Below, one piece after another: positions 22,771-33,300 of a stretch of DNA of 64,000 nt. Below the pieces are notes generated by a model that made no database searches, had not been told where the DNA came from, and saw only the letters and a program-made list of their open reading frames with translations. Every line of letters starts with the position of its first letter. The stretch's first letter is position 1. This stretch comes from Anisus vortex (Eukaryota; Mollusca; Gastropoda; Planorbidae): assembly GCA_949126835.1 (NCBI GenBank), contig OX421505.1, positions 6,206,587 through 6,270,586 on the forward strand. Reading direction: 5' to 3'. A program made the translations under genes and the position numbers.

Positions 22771-23560
22771 GCGCGACCTGAAAATTGATTTTCTTTAGTT
22801 ATCTAAGCAAGCGTTTCCAATAAATATCTTTATCGTTAACAAGTCTCTTTCTTGATACTTCAGTTTCGTGATCTACTAGAAACACTATCGGCTATCCAAG
22901 CATATTGTAAGCAACATATAACAAATAGGAAATGACACACAATTGTCATCAATTATAAATCAATCGTGAAGAAAAGATGTGATATTATCTTATACATTAC
23001 AGACGTTTATTCTATACAGAAGATTACTGCGTCCTACGCACACCAGTGGATTGACTCCTGCATTTCTATTCGTGTTTTAAATGATGTTAAGTTACTGGAT
23101 TTCCTGGTTTGTTTAGGTAAACCCATTCCGTGCCTGTATGCCACTAGGGAAGAAAGTGTGCTTATATGCATTTGTTCTCGCATAACGGATAAGGAGAGGC
23201 ATTATGTTTATCTGAACATTGTAACATATTGTTTTTGTGATACATTTTTCTAAATATGAATGTAATGCCTTATGTAGGCTACTTTACGCTTTCCCTTCTG
23301 TTCTCTGGTGTCCATAGGTTTAGCGATGTAAACAACTCCAAAGAAATCATACTTATCATGATTTGTTAATAAAAAATGTTATTCTGGATAATTATATAAT
23401 TTCAGGTTTAGAGAAAAAGATGGCGTCTTTTATAATGACTAGTCTTCCTCTTTTTATTTTCTTTGTGTGTTTTCTTCACCATCAAACTTTTTATATTCAC
23501 TGCCAATAGGCAAAAGATGAGCGTAGCGAAACAACCTTCCATTCTTTTTTTGTTTTTTTT
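22771..23560. other. Unassigned sequence
   Basis: No shared landmark and no recognised element. A 95-codon plus frame (22966-23253) shows no known motif and no clear gene context. T-rich runs near 23530. Confidence 0.4.
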
Positions 23561-23599
23561 TTCGTTCTCAACTTTTTATTTTCGCCACATTATAGCTAG

Positions 23600-23800
23600 C
23601 GATGGTATGATGACAGTGTGGTAATCTTAGATTAGTTTTACAGACGCTCCTTCTAGATAGAAGTTTATTACGTCCCCTAGGTCCCATAAACTCCTGCAGG
23701 GCGGCAGAGATCGGTCGGCGGCAGGGATAGAACCCGCGACCTGTTGGCTGATAGTCAGGTGAACTTGTATGACCAGCCATGTATCGTAGATTCAAAGTGA
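23600..23800 (-). mobile_element. Second tRNA-derived SINE-like repeat
   Basis: On the minus strand a box B-like gggttctatccc lies near 23725-23740, followed by a segment (tccttctagatagaag on plus) also present at 38995-39165 with ttccttctggatagaag and gactagaaccc. The body differs from the main SINE family. Confidence 0.5.
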
Positions 23801-23869
23801 AAAGTTCCCTAGAAACAAAACTGTATAATGTGTCTGTCGTATACTCATATGTCTTCATAACTCGCAATA

Positions 23870-24335
23870 TAAACTGTTAAGACCTATGTACTGGCCACAC
23901 AACTTTCTTTGTACTAATGGCACCCACTAAAAATGGACAAATTCCTCATCACTGACCTCATTAAAAAAATAATGAGAAAAGCTTATAAATAATATAATCA
24001 AGTAAAATTGACTACACTTATTTATTAAGTAAGGGAACAAACTCTAAAGTCCTAATTTTAACTCGGGTTACCTACCCTCCCATATGCCAAGGGCGTTAAC
24101 CAACGAGCTTAACCTATTCTCGGAAACTCTAAAGAGTGATGCCTCTTCAGAGCAACAATAGTTGCGGCGTGTAAGTCGTCATTTCGATAACGGGGCGGGA
24201 TAGGATGGGGGGGGGCGAGTTTTGGGATCTAAAAGATATTTTACTTACTCACAATAAAGAAATGTCACTACAAGCTTGAAGGAAGAGCCCTATATCGTTA
24301 GGTCAACTATCTCTAGTAACATAGACCATGAGTGG
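23870..24335 (+). repeat. Segmental duplication, second part (paralogue 52290-52745)
   Basis: Shared run: gttaagacctatgtactggc, cacaactttct, attcctcatcactgacct, cgggttacctaccctcccat, agagcaacaatag. In the paralogue it is in the same order and orientation. The DNA between the two shared parts differs in length and content. Confidence 0.8.
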
Positions 24336-24476
24336 GCAACCGTATGATAATAGTGTGACAAAGAAGCATTTCTAAATCATTCAGCGTAACAACAACCTTA
24401 ATGTTATCCTGCTTTTTTCATGCAGAAGATACTTAAACTTCATTTTTGGTAGTCTTTCATGTGTTATTCAAAACTA

Positions 24477-24864
24477 CTATGTGTGCCAATGCTGGCACGC
24501 ATTGCATAGGTTGCCGATGCATGGACTAGAGTGTAGTCCAAGCAATTGACCAGTCTTAAATCTTATGCATGTATAAGTTTTGGATGCAACTTCACTTCCG
24601 ATCCTATTCGCTAAATTTAATTTACAAAAATGGCTGCCATCTGCTATAAATTCTGGCATACTCACTTTTAATATTGAAGACATAATCCTCACAATAATAC
24701 TTATAGCCTTTGTTTATTTGTAGTCGGCCTGAACTTGCAGTTGAAAAGGCAATGAATTTCTCAACATCCGTGAATGTTAAGTCAGCAACAAGGCTTAAAT
24801 CTGTGCTTGCAATCGTAATGGTTGCCATTGTAAGCAAAACAAAATGAAACCGAAAGTTCCGCAA
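24477..24864 (-). other. Exon-like reading frame, unidentified
   Basis: Frame 24622-24864 starts after an upstream Met and contains DLTFTDVEKFIAFSTASS and NKGYKYYCEDYVFNIK, then aaaagtgagt, which would serve as a splice donor. A related piece (GYKISYEESVFNIK) is on the plus strand at about 19005-19055, also followed by gtgagt. This suggests a first exon of a gene or transposon copied within the locus. I do not recognise the family. Confidence 0.4.
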
Positions 24865-25099
24865 TGCACTTGAAACATGCCGAAAAGATAATTATACGTT
24901 TGTTTACGTAAAATAGCGGAAATTAATTTGCATCCAAAATACCTATTGAAGACTTGTCAATACAAAAAAAGTTGGTTTAATAAGCTTGCCAATTTTACCG
25001 CTTCATGAGTTAGGCCAAATTTACCCTTGCCCAATTTACCGAGCACCAATGCTAGCAGCTTGCCATAATATTTCTTTTTTTTTTTTTCAAAAATAGGCG

Positions 25100-25690
25100 C
25101 ACGTAACTATTACTCGCCCCTAGTTCATCATTGCAGCCTTTCTGATACATAGTATTTATTTTATTCTTAGTGTGATTGAGAATTCCAAATTTATAGATAC
25201 AATAATTGTCTCAATAGATGATAAACTTAAATGGAACGGATACGGAGTAATTATTCTACTTGGGTAGTTAATGTAATGTTTAAAAGTGTACATATAAATT
25301 CTAAAGTCATAAAATATTCATATAGTCTAATTTTCTACTATTTTTCAAAGCTTGATCCTTTTAAAATATTAGTGCAAGCGAGTTATTATTTAAAAAAAAA
25401 CAAAAACTTATAAGTAATATTAACCTAAAGAAAACGGTTTTATTATCTCCCTTTTGTTAAATTTATTTTTCCTCATGTGTAACTTATGCCAAACAAGTTA
25501 TGTTTTGTAATAAAACTAATATTAATGATTAATTATTGTTTTTATATACAAATCCAGCATTATGGTTTTCATTTAAATAGAGGTTTAGAGGTCAAAACTT
25601 AATTTAGGTTAAACATGTTGTAAATAAACATTTCCTGCTTTAATTGTTTGTCGATTTAAGGAGTTTGTTCTTAAAACATTAAAAATTATA
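25100..25690 (+). repeat. Composite repeat, module A (copy 6, no RT stub)
   Basis: cagcctttctgatac, gtgtgattgagaattcc (about 25170), ctacttgggtagttaatgta (about 25257), acggttttattatctcc (about 25433). The bases cgcacgtaactatta at about 25098 are the unoccupied version of the site filled by the hAT element at 52910. Confidence 0.8.
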
Positions 25691-25960
25691 GCGAGAAAAA
25701 AGATGAAGGCTGTGTCACCGGCCCTATTTAGCACAATTAGTCAGTCGGGGTACTTTTTATTTTGTTATTACTAATAAGACCACTAGAAAAGTAAAACTGT
25801 TTGAAACCCAGCCCAGGACTTACCTTACTTTAGGGCACAGAAAAGAAGATCTAAGGACACGTCTTTAAGAAAAATAGAAAAAGAAAGATTAGCTTAGTGT
25901 TGAAAGATATCTGGTAGGAGAGACAGAAGAAGACAAAGAATAAAATACGTTGAAAACATA
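25691..25960 (+). pseudogene. Composite repeat, module D fragment (RTE-like LINE 3' region)
   Basis: SINE-body tail then gaaaaagaaagattagctta and gatatctggtaggagagaca, paralogous to 10895-11010. Cut off before the GAT tail. Confidence 0.65.
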
Positions 25961-26522
25961 AACCAAAGGTTCTAAAATTTTTTCGGCTCACCGCCCCCTT
26001 TTCCAATTTTTTTTTATCTCTCAACGCCCCCACCCCCTGCCCACTCCCCTGAAATTAAATGAAAGAAGGAAATTCGCTGCGTACAATTTCTATAAGCGAA
26101 TAGATTTGTGTGCGTTTTTACGATCCTTAAAAGACCTGAGAAGAACTAGTATGTTTGATTGTTGTTTTAAAATAAATAATTCAAACAAATATACTACACT
26201 ACTACACGAATGTTTTTGAAAAAAAAAAATATTAAAGTGAAGCTTGTGATTGTTATGTTGCTAGCAATTGTCAATGTTTGATTCATTTTCCTTTACCAAA
26301 ACCTTTGGGTTTCCAGGCTGCATTACTTTCAATTTACTCCTCTTCAACGACAACAGAGTAGTAACAGCACCAAAATGCATGTTCCACTATATAGGGTAAT
26401 GGAAATGCAATAAAACATTGTTGCCAAAACCCTAAGACCTGGAGAAATTGATGGATGTCTTTTTGCAACCAAAAGTTTGATTAACGCCCCTTTCTCTTAC
26501 AAACGCACGGCTAATGCATCTT
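25961..26522. other. Unassigned AT-rich sequence
   Basis: Contains a C-rich patch (about 26020) and an A-run (about 26220). No convincing frame or shared landmark. Confidence 0.4.
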
Positions 26523-27090
26523 AGGGTACGTTTATAGAGGCGGCGGGTAGGCGGGTTGCCGCGAGCTGGTTACTCGCGGTAAAAAGCCGCGCCTAATCAT
26601 GCGCGCGGTTGGTGTTTATAGCAAAAGCGGGAAAACCCCACACGAGACGACAAACACGTCACATGCAATATTTAATTTACAGTCTCTCCTTGCAATAGCA
26701 AAACAAAAAAAATGGCTTATTTTATTGATGACTGTTGGCATATTATTTCATTATTTTGTCCCATATTAACGGTCTTTTGAAAACTGCAGTGATAAGTTGG
26801 TCAACATCCATCTTGAGTCGTCGTTTATCAACAAATGAACGTATATTTTAATGTAACACACAGCCAGCACAAGTGCACAGCCTACAAAGTTCGGCGCGGC
26901 AACGCGCAACAAGAACTAAAAACTAGTTCTGGTAATTACCCGCGCCGGTCGGCAAATTTGTCGCCTCCAGAGACCCGCGTCCTCTATGAACAACTGCAAA
27001 TCAAATATCGTAACATTACTCGCACGACTTCGCTCGGGTCGACTCGCGCGTGCGATTTTCCGAAACCCGCCGCCTCTATAAACGTACCCT
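26523..27090. mobile_element. 568-bp non-autonomous TIR element
   Basis: Starts AGGGTACGTTTATAGAGGCG (plus GCGGG) and ends with the exact reverse complement, a perfect 25-bp inverted repeat. Both ends are GC-rich with ccgcg motifs. No transposase. The 107-codon frame inside (26835-27158) crosses the right end and is not a gene. A target-site duplication is not clear (possibly tta/ttg), so the superfamily is open. Confidence 0.85.
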
Positions 27091-27139
27091 TGCGCAGACG
27101 TTTAAACTACGAAATTAATCCACGAAAGCACCATATTAT

Positions 27140-27965
27140 CGCCAATGGCTGCAAATAGACTTAAATTAAATGATGACAAAACAGAGGCGAGTATATCTGT
27201 GATTCAGACCTGGTCTTCGGAAGGTCGCTATTACATCGATCAAAGTTGGGGCTTTTTATTGATAGTAAACTGACAATGGTTCCGCATATCAGTGCTCTGG
27301 TCAAGGCTTGTTCATTTTATCTACGCGCACTGGGTCAGCTGTGACCTCAACTCAACAGGAGAACGACCAATGCCGTATCAGTATGCCTGATCCAGTCAAG
27401 GTTGGATAACTGCAACCCTCGCATGTGGGGCTTGCCCCAGAACCAGCTGCAGATACTGCAGACGGTACAAAACACTGCAGCACGGTCTTCGTATAGTGTC
27501 GCGTCACAAAGAAGCAGGATCATATCTCTCCAGTTCTACAATAACTTAACTGCTCTCTGTGATGAAGCGCATTAATGACAAAAGTATGTCCCTTACCTAC
27601 GGATGAATAAATGACAATGTATATTCTAACTTTCGAGAATTCAGGCACCATCAAAGGTATTTCGCTCCTCATCACAGTCTCTCCTGAAAATTCCCAATAT
27701 GGAAGACACAACAAAAAGTACTCTGGAGTTCGCTCATTTAAATCTGTGTCGCATTCTATACGGAACAGCTTGCCCTAGACACAGAGAAAATCTAAGACAG
27801 AAGAGTCTTTTAAAAATAGCTTAAAGACCTTTCACTTCGGCTAGTAGCTGTGTGCCTTACGTACTCATTACCCATACATCTGCTACTGCAATTTATACCA
27901 AGAGCACGCATAACATGCTAAATGTAATAGCATGGTTGCAAGCGCTATAGAAATAATCAATATAT
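27140..27965 (+). pseudogene. L2/CR1-like LINE fragment, strongly decayed
   Basis: Translates in pieces: NRLKLNDDKTE near the start, then sequence resembling the RT palm-end and thumb of L2-like elements (cagtcaaggttggataactg for a RLD(Y/N)C-like motif at about 27392). The 3' end caagcgctatagaaat (about 27938) is the usual L2-type terminus. Several frameshifts. Confidence 0.7.
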
Positions 27966-28560
27966 ATTTCTTTTTCCGTCAAAAATGTTTTGTTCAAGTA
28001 TTATACATCTGCCTTTACTGTCCTTTATTTATTTTTGTAGCCAATTTGTCAAATTTTCCCTTCTATAGTTAAATAAACGCTAGCTTGACTGACTGGTAGC
28101 GTGGACTCATCAAGTTATAAAGAAAATTGAAATATTTTTATATATTTGTAATCACACAATAAAACCTCTTCATCTCCTGCCATTTGATCAATTTGTCTCT
28201 GCACAATGCTATTACTAAACTTATATTTCTTGTTATACATAAGTTCAGGATTACTATATTAGGTAAATGTATTTTTAAAAACTAAATGTCGATATCAAAG
28301 AGTGTTTTTAAATCATATTTAAACATATTTTATTCAAATTAAAACCAAACCGAACTGAAATTGCGATAATTAACGAAAGCATCGATCCTATCCAGTTTTC
28401 TTAGTTGACCAGAGTCCTTACTTTTTCATAAAAAATTCACTGCGATTCGTATTTCTTATATCTACAATTTGTACTGTTTCATGATAGCAGATATTTAGCC
28501 GCAGCACTATTTCGTCAGATTTTATTCATAATATAATCTCCGCCCCCCCCTCCCTCTGCC
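27966..28560. other. Unassigned AT-rich sequence
   Basis: No frame over 60 codons that looks real and no repeat landmark recognised, apart from a C-rich run at about 28540. Confidence 0.4.
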
Positions 28561-28905
28561 TTTCTCAGAAACGGTCTAAATATAGATCAAGGAAAAGTAC
28601 ATAAAGGTCTTTGAATGTTTTTTACGTCAAAATAATACAGTTGACATACAAGTCAACAGTGGAGCAGTCGATGTATTCTTTGTTAGAGTTCAAGAGTAGG
28701 CCTACCGTTATTATAATTAAAGAAATTTAAATTTTGATCTTTTGGTAATCGCAGAGGTGTTCAAAATAATTCAAGACCCTTTGTACCGCCCAATGGCCCT
28801 TGAGCGCCCCCCTATCGTCCCCGAGAACGTCAGCGACCCTCTGGATCTTCTCACCCCCCCCCCCCCCCCCGGGGCGAAAACGCCCCCGTTGAGAACATGT
28901 GATCT
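28561..28905 (+). repeat. Duplicated block (paralogue 39490-40260, unoccupied version)
   Basis: Shared: tttctcagaaacggtc, gcagtcgatgtattcttt, aatcgcag, ttgtaccgccca, gtccccgagaacgtcagcg. The paralogue carries an extra 469 bases (39682-40150) before aatcgcag, interpreted as a solo LTR. Confidence 0.75.
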
Positions 28906-29030
28906 AAACGAATGGGCAACAAACAATAGCTGTAAGCAGTAACGACTTCATTGAAACAGCTAACAACCGAGAGAAATGGAGAGTTATGATCGCCGATGTC
29001 TGTTCCAAACCTGACAACTGATGATGATGA
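28906..29030 (+). pseudogene. RTE-like LINE 3' end with GAT tail
   Basis: NEWATNNSCKQ-coding segment, then ctaacaaccgagagaaatgg, gatcgccgatgtctgttcc and (GAT)3. Same 3' end as 11040-11152. Confidence 0.75.
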
Positions 29031-29300
29031 AAATAATATTTTAATTTTTACGTAAACCTTTTCTAATTGTACTTATTACATTTACATGTATTACAAATAA
29101 TTTAAACATTAGAAAATACAAATATAAAATAACAGTTAGATTTTAGCTAATTTTTGTTTTAAAGTTACTTACAGTCTTACAATTTAATACATTAAGACCT
29201 AAACTGCGCCATAAACCATTTTCATTGCCATTAACTTTTACATTTTATGTTCTAAAGAATCAATTCTTGCTGCAGAAAAATCAACCGTTAAAGTTAAAAC

Positions 29301-29599
29301 CATAGACTATAATAAAATGGACCGCTTTCTCTATTTTCAGAGCTTATATCAACTTTTTTTTTCCGTGCGCAACCAATAAGGCTGTCTTAAATTACTTCTA
29401 CGCTTCTCGTTGTTTCTTAAATGTTTCCGCTGTATAAACTTTCGATTTTAATTTTAAGTTATCATTGAGAAAATCGAAGCAATTCAATAAAACGGAAGTG
29501 CAAAGTAAACAACGAATCGGGAATTCCGAAAATCAGTGTTTCGAGTCATCATATAGCATACATACTAAAGCAAGAGGTCCGTGTATATTATAGTCTATG
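29301..29599. mobile_element. MITE of the catagactataata family (299 bp)
   Basis: Starts catagactataataaaatgg and ends atattatagtctatg; the inverted ends continue into the ggaccgctt/aagcaagaggtcc region. Flanks share ttaaaac (7 bp). Other members: 41312-41760 (both ends), 51097-51126 and 53353-53390 (one end each). Confidence 0.8.
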
Positions 29600-29759
29600 T
29601 TAAAACTAAGCAAAGAAGGACAGAGTAAGAAAAACAAAAGTATATATATAAGTACATTAATGAAAGACATAATGTAAAAAAAATACACAGATAAGTTGAA
29701 CAAATGGTACTGTAACATCTTAAGTAACAATATGTTTTAAACACAACATAATTATAACA

Positions 29760-30240
29760 CATTACATAATGTCTCAATAGACTTAGTGAAGTCTTGTAGA
29801 GATTTATCCTGGCTTTTACAAATTGTTAAAGAATTATGTCATGAAGAAAGCATTATTACATCTAATTCTAAATATTACCTAGCCACCTAATAGAAAATAC
29901 ACTTTAAAACAAACAAACTATCCTTGACATGTTAATGGGTCAGGGAGGCCGAGCGGCAGCTCGTTCGGCTGGTTTAACTAAGGCCCTTGGTTCAAATCCT
30001 GGTGAAGGCTAGAATATTTTTCTAAGGGTGTTCCTGAGTTTACCCAGGTCTAAAGGTTTTACCTGACATTAATTGGAATCAAGTAAATGCGGCTACGCGT
30101 TGTGCTGGCATTTTAACCCCTAGTACGCCATGGCCACAGAACTTTGGTGAACTTTGCTTCCCCGGCATGATGGTCAATTTGGTCCGACGGCTACTTTTCT
30201 TGACATGTTAAATAAATAACATTCTTTTTTGTATGCAAAG
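29760..30240 (+). mobile_element. tRNA-derived SINE in conserved flank
   Basis: SINE from about 29938: box A ggccgagcggcagctcg, box B ttggttcaaatcc at about 29990, body tacctgacattaatt, taatacgcc-like cctagtacgccatggcc, gtccgacggctactt. The head is a good match to a tRNA-Leu/Ser type. The upstream 180 bp (cataatgtctcaatagactt) also precede the SINE at 37205. Confidence 0.82.
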
Positions 30241-30620
30241 GGACTAAAAGAGAAATAAAGATCGATCCAAAAAGTATGGTCTATGGATGTAACATTCATG
30301 ATTGGACGTTACAATAATATTTTAAAAAAGGATAGGAAAGAAAGTGATATTTGTGTAATGTAAATGAATTCAAGCAAGTATTACAGATGAATGGCACGCT
30401 GAATGAATTAGAGATCATAATTTGGCTCGCTATTATCAAGTTGTTGCCGAACCCTGCTCTAGCGTACCGAAGGTCTGGGGGCTCAATTCGCGGTGAAGGC
30501 TGGATAGGTATCAACCATTAGATGTGAGAAATTAAAGACGTCTGAACAATGATTTTACTCACAATTTGTTAGTGTGCATTGGCCACCAAAACTTGCGAAC
30601 CCTGTTCAACCGGATCAAAT
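30241..30620 (+). repeat. Composite repeat, module E fragment
   Basis: aagtatggtctatggatgta, gaaagtgatatttgtg, ctctagcgtaccgaaggtc, ttagatgtgag, ccaccaaaacttgcgaac. Shorter than other E copies and carrying a small internal rearrangement at about 30390. Confidence 0.7.
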
Positions 30621-31190
30621 TTCGTTAGCCCCTACTTACTTTAATTACCAGTGATAATAATATTTATTGAGGAATGTTTATGTTCACTAGCGCGTATCCT
30701 AACAACATTGAGCAGTAAAACATACACAAATAACATTTATGGACGTGTTGAAACCATTTTATAAAATTAATTCAAAATATCATCAAGAACCAAGAACAAA
30801 AAGTATAGTGTTGAAATGAATTGTTTTGAATATTTAAAAATTGTGTCCTTTTAAAGTTTAGATTGTAAATTGTTTGAAATCAATTTTGAGTAATTTTATG
30901 TGAGAGCAGAGGCGAAACCGGTAATTCTTTCCGGCGGGGGGGGGGGGGTAGGGAGGCTGGAGTGTTGCATGAAAAACATTTACCAAATGACCAAATTTTT
31001 TTGCAAATTTTGTTACAGTCCCGGGCGCGTATTGAGCGGAACTCAAGGCAGCATAGATAGAAGTAGGTCGGTACGGGAAGGGTTAATAGGCCAGTACTCA
31101 GATATCACATGAAAAAAACAACAACAGAGATATGTTAAATATAAAACATTAGATATAGAATGTAGGCTTGTTGAAAACGTTGAATATAGA
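30621..31190. other. Mostly unassigned; holds a small TIR remnant
   Basis: G-run at about 30940 (gcggggggg) like other G-rich MITE remnants. At 31011-31086 lies a second copy of the approximately 80-bp element (gtcccgggcgcgta ... gggaagggttaa) whose left end has lost the ttaaccctt arm. Confidence 0.5.
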
Positions 31191-31199
31191 TTCAGATTA

Positions 31200-31745
31200 T
31201 TCCACAGAAGAAGCAATCAATTAACAAGACTTAATGATTATGCATGCATGCTGAACCTATACGTTTATCGTGTAATAACATTTCCGGTCCTATTCGTTAA
31301 TTTACTAACAAAACATGTCTGTGTGCTGCGTTACTGGTTGCACTGCGAGAAAGAAAATATGTAGTGTTTAAATTCACTTTCATTTCCAAAAGATATTGTC
31401 AAAAGAAAACGATGGATTATGAACGTAAAATGTGATGATTCACCTTTTTTCCCCCAAACTTATTGCTTAATGCAAAAGCATTTTTGAATTGTGTTGTAAG
31501 TTATCTATAGATCACGTTTTTTTTTTGTTTTTTTTAAGCCAAGAACCGCTACACCGACTACTTTATTTATAAATCTAGCTTACACGTCGACGAGTCATTA
31601 TTACATACCGGTACTCACGTTAGTTGTTGAAATCGGATTCCTCATAACTTTGAAAATGTCAGAAAAACCAGAACTGGCCGCAGACGTTGAAATAAATAAT
31701 CAAACACCAGCCAAAGCATGTTCTGTGTTGACGGAAGTTCATGAA
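31200..31745 (+). pseudogene. THAP-like gene-start fragment
   Basis: ATG at 31315 begins MSVCCVTGCTARKK, the C-x2-4-C start of a THAP zinc-finger domain. After a frameshift a FPKD-like and a KRKRW-like stretch follow, as expected for THAP. A gtaagt at about 31496 could be a splice donor. Downstream (31650-31745) is a segment also found at 59890 and inverted at 18950. THAP domains bind DNA and occur in P-element transposases as well as host factors; which applies here is open. Broken. Confidence 0.55.
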
Positions 31746-31876
31746 CACGATAAACACAGACCTATTGAAAAGTTCCTGGCCAGGCTACAGATGCTAGTCA
31801 GGCAGTTGGAGGAAATGTTCAGAGTACAACAGAAACCCATTTTTATCGCGTTCATAGACCTGACTAAGGCATTTTA
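31746..31876 (+). pseudogene. RTE-like RT stub (internally deleted) joined to module A
   Basis: Encodes FLARLQ...LVRQLEEMFRVQQKP and ends FIAFIDLTKAF, an RT finger/palm segment. Compared with 50420-50610 it lacks the CGFRSERS part. The join to the non-coding A sequence falls right after the KAF codons, as in every other A copy. Confidence 0.8.
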
Positions 31877-31968
31877 AAATAATTCATCAAAATACATAAT
31901 GTAAGCTCAGAGCGTATTTCACAAATAACTAATAAGACATATATATTTATAAATGTATATATATATCG

Positions 31969-32043
<75 letters not shown>

Positions 32044-33300
32044 ATAAAACAAGGTATAAAAACATGTTTAACAAAGGTAAATATTAAAGTAATGTGATTT
32101 TATGTTCTTTTTTAAAGTGACAGTAACAGAGTTTAAAAAAATGTAAAAAAAAATAGAGTCCGCATTTTCTACTACAGTTTAATTACTTGAGCATTCCATA
32201 TACCGTATATAATATATAGCTCATTGTTCCATCCTGATAGCCCTTACTGCAATATAATATTAATTTCATTCTCAGTGTGATTGAGAATTCAAAAAATCAT
32301 CCTAGAGGTTAGCATGAGTATACCGTATACAAGATAAAAAGGAATGGATATGTTGTGATCATACAACTTGAGTAGTTAATGTAATGTTTAAAAATGTACA
32401 TATAAATTATTTAGTCATTTAGCATTTATATAATTTTTTTTCATAATTTGATCCCCTTAAAAGCTGTTAGTTGCAAGCCATTTATTATTTTATATTATAA
32501 AAAATGAAAGAAACTTGTTATTAATATTAACCTAAAGAAGACGGTTTTATTATCTCCCTTTTGTTAAATTTATGTCACAGGACTAAGACACACGGATAAT
32601 TCATGAAAGGCACTCAACGAAGGCTGCTTGGTACAACTCATAGCTTTTTTAATCGTTAGTCACTCTGAGAGCAATGGGCAGTGAGCCATCACAACAATAC
32701 ATTCTGTTCCTGACTGGTACTGGTCGTATAGCACTTCCAACTTGGACGAAGACTGATATCATATACGACTTGTTCATGTACAGACAGAATCCCAACTGAA
32801 GTGTATTTAGAATTCAACGTTGCTATATCATTCATACTCTCTACACTTCGCTTTCATACCATAGTGCAATCTCGTACATAATAATAACATGCACACCTTA
32901 CTTATTCCTCATCTAACAACATGCGTACTTTCTATATTATCTAATGATATAGTGACAATTTATGTTTCCTAATTAGTTTCTATGATGTTATGTTTTGTAA
33001 TATAACTAATATTACCGATTAATAAGTGTTTCTTTATACAAATCTAGCATTATAGTTACTGTTTTCATTTCAATTTTCAATTAGAGGTCTAAGCTTATTT
33101 TAGGTTAAACAGTTGTAAATAAGCATTTCCTACTTTAATGGTTTTGTCGATTTAAAGTGTGTGTATTGTTTTGTCGATTTAAAGTGTGTGTTTTTTAAAC
33201 CAAAAAATATATATTAATTACAATATATAATCTAGTAAATAAGCTTCTTATATTTATTAAAGAACAAAACAAAAAACAATGGTTTTATAATTGCTTATAT
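31877..33300 (+). repeat. Composite repeat, module A (copy 7) with (TA)n and solo LTR
   Basis: Standard landmarks; a (TA)n run at 31970-32040; gattgagaattc (about 32280); acggttttattatctccc (about 32541); resumes after the solo LTR with tttatgtttcctaattagtt (32959) and ttagaggtctaagct (about 33081). Confidence 0.85.
32573..32957. mobile_element. Solo LTR (385 bp)
   Basis: Starts TGTCACAGG and ends ATAGTGACA (6-bp inverted ends) with a perfect duplication attta (32568-32572, 32958-32962). The uninterrupted site gttaaatttatgtttcc is present at about 40612. No internal genes. Not the same family as 3327-3690. Confidence 0.85.

Noticed and set aside
29938..30010. Possible tRNA gene (boxes A and B present)
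   Set aside because: No intact cloverleaf and followed by the SINE body; four related copies show it is the SINE head.
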